Source: Capnocytophaga sp. ARDL2 (GTDB taxonomy: Bacteria; Bacteroidota; Bacteroidia; Flavobacteriales; Flavobacteriaceae). From it: DNA of 64,000 bases. Both the position numbers and the translations under genes were made by a program. Positions 43,848-50,968 of this stretch are shown here, piece after piece. The stretch is from positions 2,294,001-2,358,000 of the forward strand of contig NZ_CP168034.1 of the NCBI RefSeq assembly GCF_041530365.1. The letters are read 5' to 3'. The notes beneath the pieces were generated by a model. It saw nothing but the letters and a program-made list of their open reading frames with translations, was not told the DNA's origin and ran no database searches. Positions within the stretch are counted from its first letter, which is position 1; each line of letters starts with the position of its first letter.

Positions 43848-43885
43848 AAAAAATATTCAACTCATGACAAGTTGAATATTTTTCT
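43848..43885 (-). terminator. Terminator of the DUF5606 gene
   Basis: AAATATTCAACT and AGTTGAATATTT form a perfect 12-bp stem with a 7-base loop. On the minus strand it begins about 13 bases after the stop and is followed by TTTTTTT. Confidence 0.8.
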
Positions 43886-43894
43886 ATCTATTGA

Positions 43895-44401
43895 TTATTC
43901 TTCTTTTTTAGTAGCTTTTTTAGTAGTTTTCTTTTTTTCTACTACTTCCTCTTCTTTTGCTTCTGCTGATTTTTTTGAAGATTTTTTCTCTTCTTTTACT
44001 TCTGCATTTACTTCTTCAAATTGGAATCTCAATCCCGCGTTGTTCAAGATATTGTACCAGTTCAACACTTTTTTGATATCAGAAACATATACTCTATCTG
44101 TATCGTAGTCTGGTAAGATTTCTGTGAAATAGTTTACCAATTCATCGTTTTCTGATTTATGAGAAATTGCTTGTCCGTTATCTTCTTTTTTAGCAATTCT
44201 TGCAAAAACCTCAAACAATTTTACTTCTCCTGTATTTGTATAGATTGAAATTTCAGACAACAAACTTACGTTTGAAGTTAGTCCGATTGTGATTTTTTTT
44301 CCATCTACTAATGATTGTGCTACAAATCCAGTTCTTGTTTGTAACTTTAAATCATACAAACCTGGTTTCCCAGAAATTGCTAATACTTTGTCTAAACTCA
44401 T
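43895..44401 (-). CDS. DUF5606 domain protein
   Basis: A 168-residue protein with the DUF5606 opening MSLDKVLAISGKPGLYDLKL, then the middle LVDGKKITIGLTSNVSLLSE. Its helical part DIKKVLNWYNILNNAGLRF precedes a low-complexity Lys/Glu tail (about 128-168) that is likely disordered. The family is limited to Bacteroidota and has no known function; genes of it usually lie beside def, as here (67 bases downstream of def). A near-consensus GATATTTG lies 36-43 bases upstream of the ATG. Confidence 0.9.
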   Translation of the reverse strand: MSLDKVLAISGKPGLYDLKLQTRTGFVAQSLVDGKKITIGLTSNVSLLSEISIYTNTGEVKLFEVFARIAKKEDNGQAISHKSENDELVNYFTEILPDYDTDRVYVSDIKKVLNWYNILNNAGLRFQFEEVNAEVKEEKKSSKKSAEAKEEEVVEKKKTTKKATKKEE

Positions 44402-44468
44402 TGTTATATAATTATATTTTTATCAAATTAGAAATGCAAATATCAAAAATTGTACTAAAAGTACAAAA

Positions 44469-45056
44469 TTATCTTCCTTTTTTATTCATCAATTTCATTT
44501 TGTAATCGGGTCTTACTTTGGCATCGATGATATTTTGTAATTTTTTGTTATTTAGTTTTTTCTTTAAAGACGATATTCTATCTGTAAACAACACTCCTTC
44601 TATATGGTCGTATTCATGCTGAATCACACGTGCTGCAAACCCTGTAAATGTATCGGTGTGTTTTTGAAAATTTTCATCCAAATATTCGATGGTCACATTT
44701 GGCTTGCGAGAGACATCCTCTCTTACCCCTGGTATAGAAAGGCATCCTTCATTAAACAACCACTCCTCTCCTCCTTCTTTCAATATTTTGGCATTAATAA
44801 ATACTTTTTTAAAGTCTTTCAAAAAATCTTGCTCTTCTTTTGTCAAATCTTCGTCTTCTGCAAAAGGGCTACAATCTACCACAAACAATCGAATAGGCAA
44901 ATCTACCTGTGGTGCCGCCAACCCCACTCCATGAGCATTGTTCATCGTTTCAAACATATTCTCGATCACCTCATTGATATTTGGGTAATCTTTCGTTATT
45001 TCTTCGCATTGCTTTCTCAATACGGGATCTCCATATCCTACAATTGGTAATATCAT
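44469..45056 (-). CDS. def: Peptide deformylase
   Basis: Removes the formyl group from the N-terminal methionine of new proteins, using a bound metal. At 195 residues it shows the three motifs: GVGLAAPQVDLP, EGCLSIPG (metal Cys) and QHEYDHIEGVLF (two metal His and the catalytic Glu). The ATG begins MILPIVGYGDPVLRKQC, the family start. A TAATTTTG promoter element is 19-26 bases upstream. Confidence 0.97.
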   Translation of the reverse strand: MILPIVGYGDPVLRKQCEEITKDYPNINEVIENMFETMNNAHGVGLAAPQVDLPIRLFVVDCSPFAEDEDLTKEEQDFLKDFKKVFINAKILKEGGEEWLFNEGCLSIPGVREDVSRKPNVTIEYLDENFQKHTDTFTGFAARVIQHEYDHIEGVLFTDRISSLKKKLNNKKLQNIIDAKVRPDYKMKLMNKKGR

Positions 45057-45074
45057 TTTCTATTAATTTTAGTG

Positions 45075-45082
45075 CAAAATTA
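45075..45082 (-). promoter_or_regulatory. def -7 promoter element TAATTTTG
   Basis: An exact TAnnTTTG on the minus strand, 19 bases from the def ATG. Confidence 0.65.
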
Positions 45083-45099
45083 CAAAATTCTATTCTTTA

Positions 45100-45300
45100 T
45101 TCACCACAATAGAGTTTTTTTCACAACGGAGTATCTGAGTTTTTTATTTTTTTATAATGGAAATTCTGTGTTAAAAACCAAGTTATAGCAAAACTTCTAA
45201 GAAGTTAAAAACCTCTCAATTATCACAATCACTGTACTATTGGAGTAAATAAAAACTTCGCCAAAGTTCTAACCACAACGATAAAACTTTGGCAAAGATC
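45100..45300. repeat. Degenerate intergenic repeat with three AACTT-type palindromes
   Basis: CACCACAATAGAG and CACAACGGAGTATCTGAG are CATAG/ACCACAGAG-type words. They are followed by AACTTCTAAGAAGTT (45192-45206), AACTTCGCCAAAGTT (45254-45268) and AACTTTGGCAAAG (45285-45297). The first matches the palindromes at 40252 and 40285. No coding frame is supported between 45083 and 45380. Confidence 0.5.
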
Positions 45301-45379
45301 ACACCAGTAGCTCTTTATAAAAGAAACAATAAAAAAAACATTTTTTATTTCAATAACTTAAATAAAGTATAAAAATTTG

Positions 45380-45576
45380 TATCTTTGTATTAGATAAAAG
45401 TTAAATAGAAAAAAAATGCTATCATTTCCTACATATTGTTTGAGTAATAGCATAGAAAAAAGGATTGAAAGAACCGTCTATCTATCTATTCATCTATCGT
45501 AGATAATCTATCATATTTTATCATAAAAAATCATAGCGAAGTCGCTGTCTGCTAAAGACAATGGCTTCGCTTTTTT
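45380..45576 (+). ncRNA. Short leader or small RNA with promoter, mini-ORF and terminator
   Basis: TATCTTTG (45380-45387) is an exact -7 element. About 29 bases on, ATG 45416 opens a 28-codon frame (MLSFPTYCLSNSIEKRIERT, then VYLSIHLS) ending at 45502. A repeat ATCTA tract and a strong hairpin follow: AGCGAAG pairs with CTTCGCT (45535-45571), with an inner GTCT/AGAC stem and a T6 run. The next ATG is at 45614. This is either an attenuator leader for the type IX-secreted gene downstream or an independent small RNA. Neither reading is proven. Confidence 0.45.
45535..45576 (+). terminator. Terminator ending the short transcript at 45395-45576
   Basis: A 7-bp GC-rich stem with an inner 4-bp stem, closed by a T6 run, 38 bases before the next start codon. 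If it formed fully it would block expression of the gene at 45614, as an attenuator does. Confidence 0.7.
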
Positions 45577-45613
45577 ATTTGATCAATGTAACTAATTTTA
45601 AACCATAATATAC

Positions 45614-46480
45614 ATGAAAAAAATTTTATTTTTGGTTGCGGCTATGGGATTTGCAACGACATCTTCTGCACAAATCGTAAACATTCCTGATTTTGCTTTT
45701 AAGCAACGATTGCTTGATCATAATCCGGTAATTGACACTAATGGCGATGGTGAAATACAAGTGAGTGAAGCCGAAGCGTACTAATGGTGTCAAAAATATA
45801 TCGAGTAACGACATTACCTCATTGGAAGGTATTGAGGCGTTTACCAATATTACAAAACTTATCTACACAAATCACTCTATTTCGACCACTGTTGTTCTGG
45901 GAAACAAACCTCATTTAAAAGAAGTAATTTTGAACAGATATTATTCACCTACAGATGGAATTACTTCTTTTTTTGCAATAGCACCTCAACTTGAATTTCT
46001 AGTGTTGAGTAAAAACAAACATACTCAATTGGATGTTTCCAACAATACCAATTTAATATACTTGGAGTATAATAATAATCAACTTACTCAATTGAATATG
46101 GCAAATGGCAATAATAATGCATTAAATTTTACGATAGTTGATAACAATCCCAATCTCACTTGTATTCAGATAGATAGCACACTAAATTCTTACTGGGTAA
46201 AGGATGCTCACGCTTATTGGAGTACAGACTATAACTATCCCTCGCTTTCTACAGATGCTAAAAACCTGTTAATGTGTTGATTGCAAATCCTGTACAAGAT
46301 GTGTTGCATATAAAATTGGAGGCAAGCATCGAGCGAATAGAAATTTACAATATGGCTGGGCAACGTATAAAAGTGTTGGAGACACAAGAACGCACTGTAT
46401 CTGACCTCGCAAAAGGGATGTATCTGATGACGCCCACTACCGACAAAGGTACTGTAACAGAGAAAATCATCAAGGAATAA
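45614..46480 (+). pseudogene. Type IX-secreted leucine-rich-repeat-like protein with two compensating frameshifts
   Basis: The first frame has a signal peptide (MKKILFLVAAMGFATTSSAQ), then IVNIPDFAFKQRLLDHNP and DTNGDGEIQVSEAEA. A shift near 45780 leads to ISSNDITSLEGIEAFTNITK and LRR-like text (LDVSNNTNLIYLEYNNNQLT, NPNLTCIQID). A second shift near 46276 returns to the first frame: IANPVQDVLHIKLEASIER, IEIYNMAGQRIKVLE, LAKGMYLM and GTVTEKIIKE, a type A sorting domain (TIGR04183-like). The total of 867 bases is a whole number of codons, so the lesions compensate. It was a surface or secreted protein; as read it is broken. Confidence 0.75.
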
Positions 46481-46501
46481 TTTACTTTTTATAGTTTCAA
46501 T

Positions 46502-46538
46502 AAAGGCTGTTTAATCGTTTTCAAACAGCCTTTTTTTA
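46502..46538 (+). terminator. Rho-independent terminator
   Basis: AAAGGCTGTTT and AAACAGCCTTT form a perfect 11-bp stem with a 10-base loop and a T7 run, 21 bases after the stop of the type IX-secreted pseudogene. Confidence 0.85.
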
Positions 46539-46631
46539 ATAAATCAAAAAACTCTAAAAAAATAACCTCATTAAACAGCAAACTATTCAATGAGGTAAAC
46601 TTTATTTTATTGTATATCGAAACAGTATTTT

Positions 46632-46847
46632 TTAAATAAAAAAATGTTCGCTTTCGTTATAATTTTTCAAATAAGATTGAACATCTTCTTTTCCGTACAT
46701 CAAATCTTTTACAAAATCGATAAAATCCAACACAATTTCTTTTACACGTTTTATCATTTCTACCAAATGACCAAACATTTTCAAAAACCATTCGTAAACC
46801 GTTTGAATTCTGTCTATTATGCTAATTAAAATTTCAGTTGTTTTCAT
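46632..46847 (-). CDS. Small amphipathic helical protein, unknown
   Basis: A 71-residue frame rich in Ile, Val, Phe and Lys/Glu (MKTTEILISIIDRIQTVYEW, FLKMFGHLVEMIKRVKEIVL). It looks like one long amphipathic helix with no clear membrane span. A TTTCTTTG element, one base off the -7 consensus, lies 26-33 bases upstream of the ATG at the usual distance, which favours a real gene. I recognise no family. It lies alone between two plus-strand genes. Confidence 0.5.
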   Translation of the reverse strand: MKTTEILISIIDRIQTVYEWFLKMFGHLVEMIKRVKEIVLDFIDFVKDLMYGKEDVQSYLKNYNESEHFFI

Positions 46848-47032
46848 TTCTTTTATTTTTTTGACGAATTTACAAAGAAAAATTGATATTCTTACGTGTT
46901 TTATAGAAATTTAATGTATTTTTCACTTTATTTAGAATCAATTACTTGAAAAACAGCGTTTTTTACAATTGTTTTAACGTATCTACTTAGTTCTTTTTTC
47001 TTTTATTAACTCATTCATCTTACTATTACAAT

Positions 47033-47040
47033 TATTTTTG
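47033..47040 (+). promoter_or_regulatory. -7 promoter element TATTTTTG of the TonB-dependent receptor
   Basis: An exact TAnnTTTG, 28 bases before ATG 47069, in a 220-base AT-rich spacer that holds nothing else recognisable. Confidence 0.6.
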
Positions 47041-47068
47041 CAGTAAAATAAAAACTAAAATAACTACA

Positions 47069-49537
47069 ATGAATTTTAAACAATCACTTTTTAGCGTAGT
47101 TACTTTGTTGGCTACATCGCAATCTTTTGCTCAAACCAACGAGGTAAAGGTACGAGGCACAATCATTGATGCCAATACCAATCTACCTGTAGAGTATGCT
47201 ACCGTGTCGTTTTTTGATGCAAACGATCCGAGCGTAACTTATGGTGAGCTAACTGACGGAAAAGGTACTTTCAACATTCCGGTAAAAAGAGGTGTGTACA
47301 ACATTCGCATTGATTTTTTTGGTTATACTACTCATGAGATTAAAAACAGAGAAATTAGTAGCAACACCGATTTAGGGGCTATTCGTCTAAAAGTAAATGC
47401 GGAAGAATTAGAAAACATTGTAATTAATGTAGAACGTTCTCCTGTAGAAATTTACTTGGACAAAAAAGTGTATAATGTAGGAAACGACCTTGTTGTACGC
47501 GGGGGAAATGCTGGTGATGTATTGGACAATATTCCTTCGGTAGAAGTGGACTCCGACGGAAATGTGAGCTTGAGAGGTAATGAATCTGTACGTGTACTCA
47601 TCGACGGTCGTCCTATGGGAATGGCTGCAAGTATTTCGGATGCTCTGAAAATGCTTTCGGCTGATGCCATCGACCAAGTAGAAGTAATCACCAACCCATC
47701 TGCTCGTTATGAAGCCGAGGGGGGGAGCGGTATCATCAACATCAAATTGAAAAAAGGGAGCAATACTGGTTTTAACGGCAGTACTACGCTTACAGTGAGC
47801 GACCCTTGGGGATACGGTGGTTCTGCCAATATAAACTACAAAGGAAAGGGATATAATATCTATTCAAATTTAGGTTATAGAGACAACAAATCGTTTGGAA
47901 ATTCATTAAACGAATTGGAATATTTCGACAACAATGGTACGACAACCAAATTTGTAAACGAATACGGAAAAAACACCAATCGACACAAAGGTTTTAACGG
48001 AAATATTGGATTTGACGTTGACCTTACACCTCAATTGAACTGGAGCAACAACATTGATTTCAGACAAGGTATGGGAGACAATACTCGAAAAGTGGATTAT
48101 GACAATTTGTACGCAGACCGCTCGTTGAACTATTCGAATGTGAGAAATTCGACAGAATTAGGCGATAGAAAATCTTTTGATTATACAACTGAGTTTTTGT
48201 ACAAATTCAAACAAAAAGGACACGAATTATCAGTTTCGGCAAATATTTCTAAAAACGATTCAAATGGAGATGCTGATATCGGTACTTCTGACAGAAATAC
48301 AGCGGTTATCCATTTCAACGACAAAACCTACTCTACTAATGATGAGGCTCGCAATCAAATCAAAGCCGATTATGTATTGCCTATCGGAACAGGTAGATTT
48401 GAGGTTGGATATATGGGGAATTTCAACAATCTGAAATCTTCGTTCAATGTATTGTCTTTGCAAGGTGGCGTTTTTGTAGATAGAGATATTTACAAAAGTA
48501 ATTTGGAATACATCGAAAACATTCAAGCGGTTTATACCCAATATGGAAATAAATTTGGAAAATGGAACTATATGCTCGGTTTGAGATACGAAGATTCGAG
48601 AATCGATATCAACCAAAGAGCAACCAATGATTTTAATGTAAAAATATATTCAAATTTATTCCCAAGTGTTTTTGTAAATTACGAATTAGCTCAAAACGAA
48701 ACTGTATCGTTTAATTACAGCCGTCGTATCCGCAGACCAAGAGGATTTTTCATCAACCCAATTTCAAGTTATTCGAGTTCGATCAATTTCTTTAAAGGAA
48801 ATCCAAACCTCGATCCTGCGTTTACTAATGCGTTTGAATTGAGTTATATGAAAAAGTGGAATTATTTTACAATAAACACCACGGCATATTTAAACTATAC
48901 AACCAATGCCTATACGGTAGTTCGTACAGTTGACGGAGTAAACGAAGAAGGTATCCCAATTACCTACGCAAATCCTATCAACTTGGCTACAGAATACCGA
49001 CCAGGTTTGGAAATCAATGTAAATTATACTCCTTATAGATGGTGGAGAATCAATGGTAATATAAATATGTATCTGTTGTCTCGCAGAGGAGACTATACAT
49101 TCAAAGAAGAAAGTACGGGAAACCTAGTAACACAAAACTTTGATGTAGACACCTTTACAATGACTGCACGATTAAACAACCGTGTAACATTGCCTTACGG
49201 TATCGAATGGCAAACCAATGGTTCGTTTAGAGCAGGAGAAAAAACCGCTCAAGGGCGTACATTGAGTACATTTGATGTAAATTTAGCATTTGCAAAAGAT
49301 ATAATCAAAGACAAAGCATCCTTGTCATTGAATGTTTCGGACTTGTTCAACTCTCGTAAGCGTATGCTCGAAACCAATATGGATTTGGCAAAAGGATACT
49401 CTGAAATGCAATGGAGAGAGCGTACCATCAACTTGTCGTTTACTTATCGTTTCAACCAAAAGAAACAAGACCAAAGACAAAGACGCAGAACGCAAAATCC
49501 TAATGAGTCATTCTCTGATGAAGACATGATGATGTAA
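47069..49537 (+). CDS. TonB-dependent receptor / outer-membrane beta-barrel family protein
   Basis: An 822-residue outer-membrane protein. After the signal peptide (MNFKQSLFSVVTLLATSQSF) comes a carboxypeptidase-D-like regulatory domain (about 25-110, VRGTIIDANTNLPVEYATVS). A plug domain (about 130-225) holds KKVYNVGNDLVVRGGNAGDV, VRVLIDGRPMG and IEVITNPSARYEAEG-like text, here DQVEVITNPSARYEAEGGSG. A large barrel of the CirA/outer-membrane beta-barrel type follows (about 230-790), with a short polar tail. Substrate unknown. It depends on TonB-ExbB-ExbD, which are also encoded in this window. Its own promoter and terminator make it monocistronic. Confidence 0.92.
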   Translation: MNFKQSLFSVVTLLATSQSFAQTNEVKVRGTIIDANTNLPVEYATVSFFDANDPSVTYGELTDGKGTFNIPVKRGVYNIRIDFFGYTTHEIKNREISSNTDLGAIRLKVNAEELENIVINVERSPVEIYLDKKVYNVGNDLVVRGGNAGDVLDNIPSVEVDSDGNVSLRGNESVRVLIDGRPMGMAASISDALKMLSADAIDQVEVITNPSARYEAEGGSGIINIKLKKGSNTGFNGSTTLTVSDPWGYGGSANINYKGKGYNIYSNLGYRDNKSFGNSLNELEYFDNNGTTTKFVNEYGKNTNRHKGFNGNIGFDVDLTPQLNWSNNIDFRQGMGDNTRKVDYDNLYADRSLNYSNVRNSTELGDRKSFDYTTEFLYKFKQKGHELSVSANISKNDSNGDADIGTSDRNTAVIHFNDKTYSTNDEARNQIKADYVLPIGTGRFEVGYMGNFNNLKSSFNVLSLQGGVFVDRDIYKSNLEYIENIQAVYTQYGNKFGKWNYMLGLRYEDSRIDINQRATNDFNVKIYSNLFPSVFVNYELAQNETVSFNYSRRIRRPRGFFINPISSYSSSINFFKGNPNLDPAFTNAFELSYMKKWNYFTINTTAYLNYTTNAYTVVRTVDGVNEEGIPITYANPINLATEYRPGLEINVNYTPYRWWRINGNINMYLLSRRGDYTFKEESTGNLVTQNFDVDTFTMTARLNNRVTLPYGIEWQTNGSFRAGEKTAQGRTLSTFDVNLAFAKDIIKDKASLSLNVSDLFNSRKRMLETNMDLAKGYSEMQWRERTINLSFTYRFNQKKQDQRQRRRTQNPNESFSDEDMMM

Positions 49538-49568
49538 CATTTAGTAAGTAGTACATCACAACACTATA

Positions 49569-49603
49569 AAACAGGCAAACTTTTTCGTTTGTCTGTTTTT
49601 TTG
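49569..49603 (+). terminator. Terminator of the TonB-dependent receptor
   Basis: AAACAGGCAAAC pairs with GTTTGTCTGTTT (one G-U pair) around a 6-base loop and ends in T7. It lies about 32 bases after the stop. Confidence 0.8.
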
Positions 49604-49654
49604 TGCTAAAAATACAGGAATATGAATATATTTTAATTTCACAGAGAAAATCAT

Positions 49655-49662
49655 TACATTTG
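49655..49662 (+). promoter_or_regulatory. fabV -7 promoter element TACATTTG
   Basis: An exact TAnnTTTG, 22 bases before the fabV ATG at 49684. It rules out the in-frame upstream start at 49603, which would lie before the promoter. Confidence 0.7.
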
Positions 49663-49683
49663 CCAATAAAAACATTCGAAAAT

Positions 49684-50880
49684 ATGATTATCAAACCACG
49701 AACTCGCGGATTTATATGCCTAACTTCACACCCAGATGGAACGGCTCAAAACATTAAAAATCAAATAGACTATGTAAAAAAACAAGGAACATTCCAAGGG
49801 CCTAAAAAAGTATTGGTTATTGGTGCTTCTACAGGTTTTGGTATTTCTTCTCGTATCACTGCGGCTTTTGGTGCAGGTGCTGCAACGATTGGTGTGTTTT
49901 TTGAAAAACCTACAGCTCCAGGAAAACCAGGTACTGCAGGATGGTACAACAGTGCGGCTTTTGAAAAAGAAGCTCAAGCAGCTGGTCTGTATGCAAAATC
50001 TATCAACGGAGATGCGTTTTCTGACGAAGTAAAACAGCAAACCATCGATTTGATAAAAAAAGATTTAGGTCAAATAGATTTAGTAGTATATAGTTTAGCG
50101 TCTCCTCGTCGTACGCATCCAAAAACAGGTGTAGCATATTCTTCGGTTTTAAAACCTATCGGACAACCATTTACCAACAAAACAGTTGATTTTCACTCAG
50201 GTGTAGTTTCAGACATTTCGATCGCTCCTATCGAGTCTCAAGAAGACATCGACAATACCATCGCTGTAATGGGTGGTGAAGATTGGAAATTCTGGATGGA
50301 AGACTTGCACAAAGCAGGTGTTTTGGCTCCAAACGTTCAGACAGTAGCGTATTCGTACATTGGGCCAGAATTGACTTTCCCTATTTATAGAAACGGTACC
50401 ATCGGTCAGGCGAAAAACGATTTAGAGGCTACTGCAACTACCATTGACCAAATTTTATCAAACATCAACGGTAAAGCTTATGTTTCTGTAAACAAAGCCT
50501 TAGTTACTCAGTCGAGTTCGGCAATTCCAGTAGTACCGTTGTACATTTCGTTGTTGTACAAAGTGATGAAAGACAAAAACATTCACGAAGGAACTATCGA
50601 GCAAATGTACCGCTTGTTCAACGAAAGATTGTACACAACAGACGGTCAAGTACCTGTTGATGAACAAGGAAGAATCCGCATCGACGATTGGGAAATGCGT
50701 GACGATGTACAAGCCGAAGTTTCTAAATTGTGGAACGAAGCAACTACAGAAAACTTGGAAGAAATTTCAGACATCAAAGGTTACAGAGATGATTTCTTCA
50801 ACTTGTTTGGATTCAATTTCGACAACATAGATTACGATGCAGAAACCAACGAAGTAATAGAAATCCCAAGTATTCAATAA
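49684..50880 (+). CDS. fabV: FabV-type trans-2-enoyl-ACP (CoA) reductase
   Basis: The NADH-dependent last step of the fatty-acid elongation cycle. It is 398 residues from MIIKPRTRGFICLTSHPDG, the canonical FabV start. It has the nucleotide loop VLVIGASTGFGISSRI (about 43-58), the segment VFFEKPTAPGKPGTAGWYN and VYSLASPRRTHPKTG. The FabV active-site pair Y-x8-K is present as Y235 and K244 in YRNGTIGQAK. FabV is a triclosan-tolerant alternative to FabI and is twice the size of typical SDRs. The gene has its own promoter and terminator. Confidence 0.97.
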   Translation: MIIKPRTRGFICLTSHPDGTAQNIKNQIDYVKKQGTFQGPKKVLVIGASTGFGISSRITAAFGAGAATIGVFFEKPTAPGKPGTAGWYNSAAFEKEAQAAGLYAKSINGDAFSDEVKQQTIDLIKKDLGQIDLVVYSLASPRRTHPKTGVAYSSVLKPIGQPFTNKTVDFHSGVVSDISIAPIESQEDIDNTIAVMGGEDWKFWMEDLHKAGVLAPNVQTVAYSYIGPELTFPIYRNGTIGQAKNDLEATATTIDQILSNINGKAYVSVNKALVTQSSSAIPVVPLYISLLYKVMKDKNIHEGTIEQMYRLFNERLYTTDGQVPVDEQGRIRIDDWEMRDDVQAEVSKLWNEATTENLEEISDIKGYRDDFFNLFGFNFDNIDYDAETNEVIEIPSIQ

Positions 50881-50885
50881 ATATA

Positions 50886-50916
50886 ATAAAAACTGTCCGA
50901 TTGGGCAGTTTTTTTG
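50886..50916 (+). terminator. fabV terminator
   Basis: AAAAACTGTCC pairs with GGGCAGTTTTT (one G-U pair) around loop GATT, followed by Ts, 8 bases after the fabV stop. Confidence 0.8.
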
Positions 50917-50968
50917 GTTTTGTATGATTTTTCTTTGTAATTTTATCAGAATATAACCACATTTCAAT

